Counted from the first letter of the stretch, positions 50,516 to 63,810 are shown. The stretch: DNA of 64,000 nucleotides from Dirofilaria immitis (GCA_024305405.1 JAKNDB010000103.1:2418001-2482000), one strand, 5' to 3'. Notes: a model not told the origin generated them from the letters alone. Numbers and translations: made by a program.

Positions 50516-53417
50516 TAATCTGAATTTATCTGAATTACAATTAAAATGAAAAAAAATATAAAATGGAAGAGTGATACTTTATCGACTGACATTTTTATGT
50601 CAAAAAACTAATGATTATTTGAAATGATAAAGCAAATATCGAAATGATGAGATAGATTGATAAAGAATCCACAGTTATAGAATGCTTATAAAAAAAAATG
50701 GTAAAGAAATTCTCTAATATTCAGTAAAATTTAGGGTGCGTAATTTCTGGAATATTTTGAAAAAACCAAAACATTTGTCGTAATATGCTACCAACGGATG
50801 GCAAAATATATATGTCTTAATATCGACCTCTTATAAGAGATTTAATACTCAAAAACAAAAAAACTAATGATTATTTGAAGTGATAAAAATCTTCGAGAAA
50901 ATTTTCCGAAAAAAGAAAATAAAAAACTATTCATTTTTGAAAAATATTCTGCGAAATTTTGTCATTTGTTTTAATCTATTCAACTGATTATACTGTACAA
51001 GGAGTTTTATTTCAAAAGATAATTAAGAATGATATGATTTATAGTGATTAATTTTAATCACTGTCTTTAGACAGGAATCGAAGAATATTTTGGAAATCAG
51101 AAGAAAAGTTCCTTAGGATAAATTACCGAACTATTTGACTATATATAAACCAATATCATCTCCATTGGAATTGTGTCCCGATAATAAAGTGGTTAGCCAG
51201 AGTATAATTTCATGAAATTGAAAGCGAATTATCTATGGTAATTCAAAAGATAATGAACAAACCGGTATTGATTCCTTCTCAGTGATAACATTGGGAACTT
51301 CATTATCAACCCATGAAATTCTACATCGCCGGATGATATACCACACTTCATTATTTTGAATAGCATATTTCATTACAGCGTCACATGTCGCACGTACGTG
51401 ATATTTCATTAGTCTTACCATAAACATGAGTATGTTTAACCAAAATAATATTAATGTGCAAATTTATCTTTGACTAATGTTTACGTCTAACTTATTTTTA
51501 ATCAAATGTTCTCGTTTTTAAAAGATCAATAATCACCTGATAAACGACTAATAACGTACTGATACCAGATGTTGGCAATGAATCGTATTGCTAAAGTTCG
51601 GTCGACATAATGTTTATGGATAGGAGACGAATTTTATAAGATTGTTCGATGTAAAAACATTGTGTTTATGTTACACTTCATGCGATAGATGAAGTGACAT
51701 AATTTCGACCGGTCGATGATTGTTTTTCCATTCGATTTCCATTCAACTTTTCTTTCCATTCATCCAACAATTAATTGAGTGGTGAAGAGAAGAAGAGAGT
51801 TTTTCCATGATGAAGATCAAAACGATTGATATTTAGACTTCCTAAAATTAGACCACAATCAACTTTTTATATTTTTGAAATGAGGAATCTTTTTATTTCC
51901 ATTTATTCCCTAACTTGTTTCATTTTCAAGTAGTATGATATGATACAATATCTATTGCGATATTGGTACGCTTTAATATCGTATTACTCTTGTTCATAAT
52001 ACATTACAATAAAGATAAGATGATTATCATAGTTTATAAAGTTAATCTACTTCTAAATAATATATCTATTTATCTTTATTTTTGACGAGAGTAACTATTA
52101 CGATATATGATTATAATTTAAAATTATGACTACAATTATCAGAAGTTGCTCGAAAGAAATGGAAATTATCATTCCATATAATCATTATAATGACAAAAAA
52201 AATTATTTAATACCTAACAAAATGAAACTTAATTATTCCTCATAATCTTATCATTATCATATAAAAGATAAATATTACGTATGCGTGAATAATATTTAAT
52301 AATACTTTTGCCGGCTATATCATATCACTGCAAATGCACGCTTATCACTTGAAAGTTAGTCCCAATAACGATATCAGTACAATCATTATAAATGCTAATG
52401 ATGCAAACAATCCATCGAGAAACAAGAGCATCATGGGAGCATTAATGAACAAACTTTGAAAATGTATGAGTGAGAGATTGAGAGTAAGGAGAGGAAGAGG
52501 AGGAAAAAAGTATGGAGAAAGAATAGAAAATTTGTAAAATAGCATATTGTTAGAGATTGAAAAGAAAAAGTTCAAAAGAGTTGCACTTCATGTACCTTGC
52601 TGAAATGATCGAAAATCAGAAATTCATCTTCTGAAAGAAGAAACTGGAAGAATTCGACAAATATCAGGCTATAAATTAAGGTAATTTAAAAATAAATTAT
52701 AGCATATATTCCATTATTATAATAGCAATCAATATATACAGGTGAGAAAATGACTTTACGAGCGAGAATTTATAAAAAATAATTTAATTAAAATAATTAA
52801 TTAATAAAGAGATATTCATAAAATAGCGTATGATATACTATTTTGAACATTTTTAATTTATATTTTTGCGACAATAATTCATTTATATGGAAAAAATCTT
52901 CCTAATTGATATATTTTATTCGCAAAAGAATTAATAATATAAAAATTGTTACGTTTTAAACTTGAAAAATTGAATTTAATTAAATTTATGATAAGTAAGA
53001 ACGGAAAAGAAGCCGTATATTTGTATTGGAATTAAGATTAAATCAATTTACTAATTTGCTCTTTTACTTAAATTCATAGCTTAGCTATATTATTTATTCA
53101 ATTATTTAAGTTTTATTTTCTCTTACTTATGATCAGAGATTCGACCGACCAATAATTGATTTTAACATGAAATTAATTGCTTGTTTAGTTTTCAAAATTT
53201 ATTATTTATGGTGTGGCAAGGAGATGAATTGTTTTTGCAAGAAAGTATTGTATTTTTTCAATTATTCGAAATTTAATTTCAAATTAATCAAATTTGATTA
53301 ATTTGAAAAGAAACCTTTCAGGAAATGTTGATGATTTTTGTTTTAATTATTATCATCGCTGGAGACGAAATAAAATTATCTTTAATCTAGTGAATTCCTG
53401 GTCGTAGATGTCCTGAA
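50516..53417. other. Intergenic region with one candidate exon
   Basis: A possible minus-strand exon lies at about 51263-51427 (see findings). The rest shows no supportable gene. Confidence 0.5.
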
Positions 53418-56400
53418 ATGGAGCAGCAGGTAATTTTATCAGAAGATCAAGAGGTTCAAATACCTACTGATACCGGTGGTGAATTCAACAAACAGAATGA
53501 TGAAGATCGACGAGAGGAGAAACGGGGATGTGAAATGGAGAGTCGACCCTCGACAAGTACTGAAGATGGAATGTGAGTTATTTAATCTAAAATTTCATTT
53601 ATCAAAAAAGATTATATTTATCATTTTTCTTTCGCTGGACTTTGCCTATATGGATTCCAAATTTTTAGTTCTAGAAAATTCGCTTTATATGAATAGCCTG
53701 TTAAATGTAAAATAGGGTTTTCAGTGCTATCTTAAACACCGGTACTGAAAATATTTATATTGCAATGCAGTAATATGCTACTGAAGTTATGGTACTTGAA
53801 AAGTTTTCTTTTACGAAATGTTATAGATTTTACTTATCTGTAGTTTACGTACCTGTATTTCTTATTTTCAAGATATATTTTTATTTTCAAGCAAAATATA
53901 ATTATTGATGATATATCATTGATTATTTCCATCTAATAATTTTGAATACATCATTATCGATTGTTTTTAATTAACAAATTTTGTGCATAAATTGTTTCAG
54001 TTCATTACCTATTGTGGATGGTGTTATCTTCAATTATAAATATATATCAAAGGTTAAAGATTTACCAATCAAGGATATGATTAGTAAGTAAGTTACTTTA
54101 TTTGACTTTACTAACTTTTATATTTGTTTAATTCTTAAAAATTATTTTAAAAAATAAAAGTTAATTTTAGCATATTTCCGATATCAAGTTCATTCTTTAA
54201 AATGCTTCAAGTTTTTTGTTTTAATAAGGTGTAATATTATAATGTGATTAAACAGTTTTGACTCTCTAGAATTTACTTCAGAAACATTCTTTCATTTACT
54301 CAAAACAGATCTTAATCAGCCGCAACATTACTAGTAATTGATTGCTATTGTTCAATTAACATGAAGTATGGTCATTTGGAGAAAAAAATTTGATTTTTTT
54401 TTGCCCTAAAATAATAATGAATTTTCTTTTTGCTAAAGCGCAACTACCATTTTATTTAGTTTGTAAGTTTGATACAATTTTCATAGTATTGGAAAGCACA
54501 TCATACTGAGTATGTTTTAAATAATTCTAAATATGTTCATATCATATTACTTCATCCTATATCTTTAGAACCGACAAATATTTTATAATATTTTATATAA
54601 TTGTTACAATGATAGGTTTTGCAATTTTTAATATCAATTCAGATATTTCTTTATGATTAATTGTTTGATGTTTATTTTTAGTTCTGTAAAAGGAATATAA
54701 GATTGCCGAAAATTTATTTAACCGGCCGACCTTTCGAAATTTCATTCCTTCTGGACACAGATTTCATTTCTGAGCAGAGATCTTTGGGTCGATAATTTAG
54801 GTATTTTTTTTTGAACAACTTTTCATGTGCTTGCAATTATGTGTTTCATTTTATTATGACAACAATTTAAAAATTGCATAAGTTTACAAAGAATGATTTC
54901 TTCATCAAAAAAAAAAAAAAAAATGAGAATGGAAAATGCAGAATGTGAATAAACCTTTTTAACTAATTAAAAAAAGAAGAAAAAAATTATTGGAGAATAA
55001 TTACTTTTAATGATAATATTAAATACCAGTTTTGCTTTTTGTTATTATAGTACCTTCACAATCTTTTTCATTCTATGTGATAGTTTTATTGTAAACTCCA
55101 GTACCTGTTATTTGAAAATTTTTTCAGTTTAAATTATTCTTCGTAGCAGTTTAAAAATCAAATATGATTAAATTTCAGGTTCCTGGGCTGGTACTGTACG
55201 AAGGCCAACATGTAAGAATATAAGAGTTAATGCGTCAGGTGTTCCGGATACCAAACATCCTTACTATATTATTAGGAAAAAATACGGGAGCCATCCTCAT
55301 TCGGATCCACCTCTTGGCTTAATGAAATGTCTTTGCTATTTGACACGAGATGGACGAGCTACAGGGAATGCTTTGCTATCATACAAATGTTTGGAGAATT
55401 GTAATCTACAACCACGTCCTCATGGAAATAATAAACATAGCCAAAGCCCATATATGAGGACGTACCCATCAACTTTGCTAAAGATTAAGGAACGTATCGG
55501 ATCACATAGTCCAGCAGCTATTTGGAATGAATTGTCGGTTGATTCGACTGGTAATATAGATGCACAAGCGACACTTCGGGATCGGAAACAAGTCTATAAC
55601 GCTCGACCACTTCGAAAGAAGTCACCAGGTATATTTCTATTTTTATTTTTGTTTTGTTTCTAAAACTTTTCCAGTAATGAAAATATTTGGTTTAGTAAAT
55701 GATAATCTCATAAAGTGATGGATTTTTCAATTGCTTTATAATTAAATTATATGAGATTCGTTTAATGGTTTGTATTACAGTAAATAAATCTTATAACATG
55801 GTAATTTTATGAGATTCCTTCGATAACTTCATTCATTTCTTTTAGTTGTTATTATAGTTTTTTATTTCAGTTATGCAAATTAAAATTAAGTATATTTGAT
55901 AATATGTCTACGATTATTGGTTATATCGTTTAATGTCATGATATTGCAATATTCTTTTTTTTTTATTTGACTATAGCGGTAAAATCATGATTTAAAACTG
56001 TGAAATTTGTAAATGAAATCGGAAAGCTGTTGATAACAAGTGTAAAAAGATATTGGTCAAGATATTGCTTTTCTTTGTCCTATTCATTTATCTTTTCATT
56101 TTAGATCCACAAATGCAAAATGATGTTAACCAACTCAAATTACGTGTAGCAGCATTAGAGGAGCAAAATAGCAAGTTAATATTTACGAATGCTAGCTTAA
56201 TGGAATTAGTGAACGATTTGCGGAAAACGAAACAAGAATTGGAAGCAGAAAATTGTCGTATGAAGCAAGACAATCATCACGGAAGACCGAATGGTATTAG
56301 TATTTCTACGATTTTTTTACTAATAATTGAATTACTTTAGGAAATGTTTCTAAATATGATAGAGAAATCGGAAAATATTTAAAAATGAATATCTGAATAA

Positions 56401-57064
56401 TTTGCGAAAATTTTTGAAACATGATTACTCTTGTTATGAAAATTTTCAATTGGGATTAAAATAAATAAGCTAATTATACAAACAAATGAAATTCAAATGG
56501 AACTTTCTTTTTTTATCTTGGTTTATTGCTTGATTTTAGTCTATGAAGAGATTTTTTCTTTATTTACCTAATATAGCAATATTTTCTATAGTATCACATT
56601 CACAATTTATTGATGGAATAATTGCACTTCGACAACTAATCAAACAAATATTTTAAATTTTATTTTATTTCTTTTGCTTCCCATATTTATTATTGTTGAT
56701 TATAGCTTAACATGGATAGTTTTGTTTTATTTTCATCATATTTTATGATATAATACATTTTGCAAATGCAAATGTTCTATTCTACAGTAAAAATAGGAAA
56801 GATATCTAGCGGACGAATTTCAAACTTTAAACTATTTTATTGCATGTAAACAAAATTTCTTTTCCAGGTTTATTACTTGCCCATCCTACAATACTTAGTT
56901 ATTCGGGACAGCACACAGATAAGAATGCAGCTAGTATCTATGAGACTGGAGCAGAATCAACGGTTATGATGCGTGATCGATGCATTGAAGCATGTCAAAT
57001 GCAGGAACCACCAACAATAAGTCAAGCAACATGCTTTGCAACTATTCCAAGTCATAAATATTAA
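53418..57064 (+). CDS. Protein with Cys/His-rich region and leucine-zipper-like coiled coil, putative nuclear factor
   Basis: Family not firmly recognised. Five exons (53418-53572, 54001-54083, 55179-55628, 56105-56293, 56868-57064) join in phase to 357 residues with no frame problem. The N-terminus is acidic and polar (MEQQVILSEDQEVQIPT). The middle holds SWAGTVRRPTCKNIRVNA, YYIIRKKYGSHPHSDPP and then MKCLCYL..YKCLENCNLQPRPHG..H, a Cys/His arrangement that could bind zinc, remotely like FLYWCH-type fingers. Next comes IWNELSVDSTGNIDAQATLR followed by DRKQVYNARPLRKK, a segment reminiscent of the helical region after FLYWCH domains and in transposon-derived proteins. The fourth exon is a heptad coiled coil (LKLRVAALEEQNSKL, LVNDLRKTKQELEAEN). 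Basic residues just before it would suit a bZIP-like dimer. A nuclear DNA-binding role is inferred, not shown. Confidence 0.75.
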
Positions 57065-58446
57065 TAAAAATATCATCTAATATTTCTCAATATCACAAAT
57101 GTATTATAGCTAATAATAAGCTATTTTCAATTAGCATCAATGCATTCAAATGCCATAGTACTAGAAATTACTGAGCTATAAGTAAGATAAGATGTACCTA
57201 AAATGAAATTCTACATCCTGCATTCATGTACTAAGATGTTTACTTTAAAGGCAGCACTTTTATTTTATAAGCGGAATAATAGCTTATAACTTTGAGTTTA
57301 TTTAATGCTTTTTTCAAAATTATTTTGCTATTCTTATCTCATTTGTATGATTGTTACCCTGTGATATTATTATACTATAAAACGTGTCAGTTATTTATTT
57401 ATTTTATTGATACTTTCTAGATTATTCCTATTCATCGCTTATTGTAGTTAAATTTCGAAATGAATTCGTTCTACAAACACTTTTATATTTAATAAGTAGC
57501 AGACTCTTGAAATTTATAAATTTTCGCTTTTGCACATTTATACAGCATTTCATTGTAGATATCCATTCCGGCCTTGGCTCTTTAAAATCAATAAAATCAG
57601 ATTTGGCATTTAAATACATTCCCCTGCAAGAAGAACGCTACTGTTACAATATTATAATGAAATATTTTATTCTAACAGTGTTTCTTTTTAACTTGGTAGC
57701 CAAACTGAATATAATTTAATTTGGCTACCAATTTTCTATCTATTAATGAATAACAAAATTATACATTATCTAATAATAAACCGCTACATTTATTTATGGT
57801 CAACTATCATCCGTGAACCATATCTTTATCACCGATATCATTTTTTGCAAATGATAATTAGCAGCATTGAAGAAGAAATCAGAAAATTCAAAATAATATA
57901 TACTTTGTGGTATAAAATAAACATAAATTAAAAAATAAATTGTATTAAGTTAAAGACAACTTTTATCTACTGCTATTTTACCGAATATAGAAGTGTTACC
58001 ATTGAACAAACTAGTCTTGATAGATGTTTATCACATAATAATAGCTAGTTCTTATTTCCCTTAGCAATAATAAATAGTAAGAATTAATGGAGTATCCATC
58101 TTAATTTAAATGATAGTATAATATTTAATTTTTAGATAGGTGTCATTTTGCAACCTGCTAAAAACTTATATTGAAAGAAATTTTGAAAGTATTCGAAATA
58201 ATGATCGAATGTTTATTAAAATTTCGAGATTCATTGAAATATGACTTATTAAAAAAATAACACCGAGCTTGAAATGGCGAAAATAATCATTTGTTACAAT
58301 TCAATATTCCGAAAAAGAAGCTATCAGAAAAAATAAAATAGCTCTTCTTGCCAAATAGCTCCAAGAATACTATTATTTATTCAGCAATCGAATTCATTAT
58401 TTTTAGACATGCAAACTTGTTCAAACTGCAAAGTTTGAAAAAACAA
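57065..58446. other. Intergenic region between convergent genes
   Basis: It probably contains the 3' UTRs of the plus-strand zipper gene and minus-strand MESH1. Short frames at 57428-57719 and 57746-57931 are not supported by splice context or motifs. Confidence 0.6.
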
Positions 58447-60355
58447 TCAGCATTTGCATAAATATCTATTAATAATATCATCAAGCGCAACTTCCAAAAC
58501 TTCATTGGCTCCTTTTAATTCAGAAACAACTGCTTTCGACCATAAAAATATTCTTTTACCCGTTGTGCACTCCATCCAACCGGTATAGCACGCTCCAAAT
58601 CCCGCAAATTATAAAGTTTATCTGCGAGATGAATCAATTTTGCCTGCAACAGACTGTCAAATAATTTGCAAACTGCATGAACTGTATAACATGACAAAGA
58701 ATGCTACAAATATCTTGGTAATATTTAATAAAAATGGCTTATTTCATCTATCAATAGTTGGCTTCCTCCTACAGTTTTCTTATCATTACTAAATTGACGA
58801 ATTAAAAAATGGAACAAAAGTCAAAAATCCAATTATTTACTTAAATATGAATTATAATTACGGAGAAATAAATCATTGTATGATTATATATATTGGACTG
58901 AGAATTTCCTGCTTTACTGTTCATCCAATTTAGGAACGGCTAAAAACAATCAGATTCTTCATTAATATATATGGTATCTAACAAAGGTCTTCTTGCACAT
59001 ATACTTTACATCAAGCGCTGTTCTTTTTTCTATCTCATGAATATTTCAATCTTAAATCTTGATTTATTTTTTTTCCGATTTATTTTATCTTCGGAAAAAA
59101 CTGTAAAATTGATTGATATCCAAAATATTACATTTGACATTCTTTATAGTTTATATCTTGTATTTTGAAATACTTCAAGTGGCTCTTCAATATTTTGCCA
59201 TTTCATATTACCAGCTATTTTCCTCAAAACTGATATTTTTTGTCTATGATAGATGCGTTCCTTAGGAAGGCAGGTTAAACACTGGCTTTGTCCGAATGGA
59301 AGATAACTTTTTTCCAAATAAGGATATCTTCCTTGGAAAAAAATATGATGCTTGAAAAAAAAGAAAAAAACGGAAAAAAATAAAGGATAATTCGATGAAA
59401 AGAATAAAGATGTAATTTTTTTCTTCTCATTTTTCTTTTGATACCAAATTTTAAATTAACCTTATGTGAATGTCCTGCCGCATTTTTAATTTGCAATTCT
59501 TTCCGCACGGAAGCTGGTAGACTCTTATCATCGGTACATTCCTGTACGATTTGACCAATCTGTAAATCAAATATTGAAACCAACGGATCATATTGCCGTT
59601 TGCACGAATTGTTTTTCGCTAAAATATCAAAAACGACTTATAAAGAAAATTTACCTCTTCGCCAAATATATCATTAATTTCTTGGGAAGTGGTAGCTGTA
59701 TCTTCGACGGTATCATGTAGCAGTGCTGCTGCAATCGTTACACTATCTGTTATACCAGCTTCACATGTTAATATATTCGCAACACCTGGAATAACTGTCA
59801 AAATTCAAAATACTATCTAATAAATTACTTTCATATACTTCAACGTGAAACGCAAGCATAAATAAGAAATAAGTTATACAAATGTGGGGAAATAAATTAT
59901 ATAAATGTAATGGGAATAAAACGAGCGGATTAAATTACAAATAAAAAGCATAAGTATTACTTTCAGTATAAGATAAGACCAACAAAGTGTCAGAATGAGA
60001 GTACAAGTATCAACGGATGATATTCTTGAATAGCACAGCTTAATCATTAATAGCCCATACTTCATATTTGCAATATTTGGGATAAATGCCAAAATCCAAA
60101 AGTTGTTATTGAATTCATAGCAAAAAATGCTAAAGAAACGTGAAACAAATAAAAGGTATGGAATGGAATGAAATTCTAATTCCAACTCACAATATTTTGC
60201 TTTTCAATTAATCAAATGACTATTCGATAAATAAAGCTGTCAAACTTACCAATAGGATGATTGATGTAAGGCGTTTGAAGAGCATCTTTTCGTCGCTGCA
60301 AGCAATGACGCTCAGCTGCAAAATTACACGCCTTGATAACCATGTACACGTCCAT
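58447..60355 (-). CDS. HDDC3: MESH1, metazoan SpoT-like (p)ppGpp and NADPH hydrolase
   Basis: MESH1 is a Mn-dependent HD-domain enzyme that hydrolyses ppGpp in vitro and acts as an NADPH phosphatase in animal cells. Four exons (60250-60355, 59655-59785, 59461-59559, 58447-58643) give 177 residues against 179 in human. The start [17 protein letters not shown] is followed by [18 protein letters not shown], the HD motif [25 protein letters not shown] and [18 protein letters not shown], then [11 protein letters not shown], all in family order. In the last exon the frame breaks after EYF; one base added to A5 at 58544-58548 gives [20 protein letters not shown] and a stop at 58447, matching the human C-terminal helices. 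The start was chosen because an in-frame stop lies just upstream. The DEK start is 460 bp away on the other strand. Confidence 0.95.
58544..58548 (-). other. HDDC3: Single-base frame break in MESH1
   Basis: An A5 run (plus strand). One more base makes exon 58447-58643 exactly 198 coding bases and yields the expected C-terminal helix. Confidence 0.9.
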
Positions 60356-60814
60356 GTCTTACACAGCAACAATAAATCCGTACTGAAATTCGCTACGAAT
60401 TCACTTTCTAGAAAAACAATGTAATCTGTCGGATTATAGATTTTCATATCGAGACGACGACGAGCTGTGTAAGAATTTGCTATAACGAAATATTGGTTTT
60501 GGTGTGGGTGATCCGGCGGGTTTTGGTTTTGGAACATTCTGGGTTAGCGGGACGCAGAAAAATGATTGTGATGCTTAGTTTCGGTGAACATGAATTCAGG
60601 GACGTTAAAAATCTGGTGTAGTTCGGGATGTTGCCTTTTTAATATCAGATATGTATTTCTTTGTTTTTTTCGCCCTCTCTTTACACTAGTATTTCCGCGT
60701 TACCGTTATTAGATGATTTCATTAGTTTATGATGATGTTACAGATGATATACTTCACTTTAATCTGTAAATTTTTGCAGTAACGAGACAGGTTGACTGAA
60801 TTATATATACTATA
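60356..60814. promoter_or_regulatory. Divergent promoter region MESH1/DEK
   Basis: 459 bp between two opposite start codons, with locally higher GC (CCGGCGGG, GCGGGACGC) than the window average. A minus-strand frame crosses part of it (PPDHPHQNQ) but is out of frame with MESH1 and is probably UTR. No specific factor sites are claimed. Confidence 0.55.
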
Positions 60815-63810
60815 ATGGCTGATGAATATAAAGAGAAAAGCGATAACTGGGTAACAACATTCATTTATTTATTGTATGAAATCTTCCGTAATGATTGTTA
60901 TAATTATCATTATGCGAGGCTTTCGTTTTCCTTAGTTGGATAAGATGAAGTCTTTTTCTTCGATACTGCTAATTTCTAACGAATTCCGGAAATTACTTTA
61001 TGTACTGCATGTTTGATGATCTATTTTAATAGGAATTCCATTATATACTGCATGTTTGATGATTCTATTTTAATAGGAATTCCATAAAGAAGTTATAAAC
61101 AGTGAATAGGAATTCCATAAAGAAGTTATAAACAGTGAATATGTTAAACAATAAGCAGATTTGTTAAATTTTGGATAGAAATGTTTGTATGCGTTTTCTT
61201 AGTATATTTTTTTGGTAGAATTTTGCATTATATTTCTATTGCAAGTGATTAACATTTATTTCTGCTTGCTTGTTTTAGTCTGAAAGGAATGAAGGATCGA
61301 AAAATGAAAGTAATGAAGAAGTAGTTGACGATCGTAAAGAAGACAGAACGGTAATCGATGTTAAAAAGATGAGACGAATGCTGGAAGAAATGAGGAAAGA
61401 AGTACTGAAATTAAAGAAGCAGCAAATTCAGAGCTACTTAATGAAAATTCGAACAGAAACAGCAATGAAATGAATGATTCAACCAGTGTTGTAAAGGAAA
61501 CCCCAAAAGTGACTAAAGAGGAAAAACCGAAGCCCGTAAAGAAAGGTTTCTTTACTCAGAGAGTCTTTTCATAATTTTAAGAATTTTAAAGCGCTCTATT
61601 ATTTTCTTAGAAGAACGGTTGAATATGACAGTTGTCATAGTTCAGCTGAAATCGATTATCTTGATAATAAATAAATAATGTACCAACATTTTCATATGCT
61701 GCTTTTTTGATTAAAATTCTTCAACATAGCAGATTATTTTATTTGATTGTCAGATTTATAGGTCTTCTTGATGAGCCAGTTGTGAGAGAAGGAAAAAGAC
61801 AACGTCATGCAGTGGAACGGCTTGCAGCCTTCTCATCTACACCATCAAAGAAAACATCTTTAGACGCAGTTGGATCAGGAACTTCTCTTGGTGATATTGA
61901 ATTCGGTAAGATTTTCATTTAGAGACCCATAAAATCATTGAAACAATAACGACTGCGCAAATGTAATGCTACTGTTGTTATTACGTGTGACGAAATGATG
62001 AACACATTAGTCAGTTTTACTTTTTTAACTATTTTTGGGCGTCGATGTTTTCTCAAAAACGAAGAACCAGAGAATGCATCCCTCGAATTTAATAATAATG
62101 ATCTTACTTTTAAGTTTTTTTTTTATTTCCTCTTTATCCAATATTTTTTGTTTTTAGTGAATATTGGTATTTCTAAAGCTCAAAATGAAACACTGAAATG
62201 GCTTCACAGGCTGTGTTACGGCACTCCTGGGACTGCAACTTCTAGAAAACGAGATCTTAGAAGATTTAACGGTTTTGCATTTGATGAAACGAGTGTTGAT
62301 TTCGACAAAAAAAACAGCGGCAATGAAACTTACGAATAATGAGGTGCTCATCAGAAGTTCCAATTAGAAATTTTAATAGCTTAGAAACTTGGTTCACAGC
62401 AAAGTATTTTTTGATCACGGATAGATTGATACGTTGAGGTACATATTAAGAATCGTTTTTCTGATAGAAGCTCGTGATTTCAGTTATCGGATGATTTTGT
62501 TCATTTCATCAGTAGATGGTTTTGCAATGTTGACTTGATTTATTCTATTTGGTTGAGACGATGCACATGATATTACTTACCTTGAAATTCTTCGTATGAA
62601 TATAGTCTGTCGTCATTTTTTCGACTTATCACAACCTTTGGTGATCTTTTTGTACTATAAAATGTAGTCACGTGATTTGAGTATCTGAAATTGGAACATA
62701 GCGTCTAGACCGGTGGAAATCACTTACTCTGAATCTATGCTTGGTAGGAATCGCGAGCTTCTTTTGAAGATGTTGTACAGCCATCGCTTATTATTAGTGA
62801 GAGATATGTTGCATTTATCACAGTAGGGCAAGTCTTTTTCATGAGATTGAAACGTTTAAATGATTTTGAAGAGAGTGATGCGTATTTTTTATTTTTCAGT
62901 TACATATGATTGCAAGAATTTTGGGTTCAGAAAGGGGGCATACAAAGGAAGAAGCAGTAAGTATATTAATTAATGATTTGTATTTTTTTTGTGCTATGTA
63001 AAAGCATCTGAATTCATGAAACCAGTCCGGTGTTATTTTGCTTTTACAAAATAAGAGTCATTTAATGAAATTTTGCAGTATGAAATTATTTAAGGTAATG
63101 AATGTTCTTCATTTTTGCAAAAACCAGAAGATAAAGGTAGAAAGGTCATGTCAGCAAAGAAACGACGAAGCTCTTCAAAGTCATCAGGGAAAGGAGTGAA
63201 AAGAAGCAGAACTGAGACGAAAGGTATTTGTGTGTCCTTCAATATGGGATAGATACATTGATGTTTTTTTAAAGGATGTGATATTAAATTTTATAGGAAG
63301 CAAAAAAGTATAAAAAAATCAAAAGAAGAATTAAGTGGGGATGACGATGCTGGACAGAGCGGGAAGAAACTAGTGACGATGAAAATGAGGAAGAGAAGAA
63401 ATCAGAATCGACAAGCACGATGAAAAATCGTTCGGAAAAGATCAAAAGTGTCAGCAAATTAACTTCTGTTTCTAAAAGTGCCATGGCGAAGGTTTGTTTT
63501 AGATGGTTTTGTTTTAACTTCTGGAAATTTTTCACTTCTTAATCGAATTGGTTTAAAATTAACTTTAAAATTGGTCGGAATGCCTGATTGGATGATGCAT
63601 CATGTTCAAGAAATTTTTGAAAATAATATAAATATTTTCCCTAATATTAAGGAAGAGCGGACTTGGGGCGATGGTGGGCCTTCAAATACAGAAGTGGAAA
63701 CTGCTATCAGCGAAATACTTCGTTCTGTGGATCTTGTGAATTGTACGATGAAACAAATGTGTGAACGAGTAAGGACTTCGGTCATAATGACTTTAAAAAC
63801 TGGGGTTTAG
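60815..63810 (+). CDS. DEK: DEK chromatin protein
   Basis: DEK binds chromatin, histones and supercoiled DNA. Exons 60815-60850 (MADEYKEKSDNW) and 61279-61545 encode an acidic/polar N-terminus ending KEEKPKPVKKG. Exon 61762-61905 gives LLDEPVVREGKRQRHAVERL, the DEK signature (human EGKREKKKVERL), then LGDIEF. From 62159 come KAQNETLKWLHRLCYGTPGT and RDLRRFNGFAFDE, matching LHKLLYNRPGT and GQFSGFPFE of the human SAP-box region. Later exons are Lys/Ser-rich (63130-63225) and acidic (from 63297), and the last (about 63650) is a DEK-C domain, EVETAISEILRSVDLV and TMKQMCERV. One-base breaks occur at 61363-61367, 63302-63307 and in the GCTGGACAGAG stretch near 63350. The part between 62320 and 63120 is not resolved, and the last ~15 residues are uncertain, so the end is provisional. 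Confidence 0.88.
61003..61140. repeat. Two adjacent tandem duplications in DEK intron 1
   Basis: ACTGCATGTTTGATGAT...AATAGGAATTCCAT occurs twice (about 61003 and 61046). Immediately after, a 33 bp unit starting AGGAATTCCATAAAGAAG occurs twice (61076 and 61108). The two units overlap at AGGAATTCCAT, suggesting stepwise slippage. Confidence 0.85.
61363..61367 (+). other. DEK: Single-base frame break in DEK
   Basis: An A5 run. One more base joins EDRTVIDVKK to DETNAGRNEERSTEIKE, removes the stop at ATGAAATGA, and lets exon 61279-61545 leave in the phase required by the signature exon. Confidence 0.85.
63302..63307 (+). other. DEK: Single-base frame break in DEK
   Basis: An A6 run at the start of the acidic exon. 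One more base turns an immediate stop into GSKK followed by SIKKSKEELSGDDDAG, in phase with the preceding Lys-rich exon. A second shift about 45 bases later is needed to reach REETSDDENEEEKK. Confidence 0.75.
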
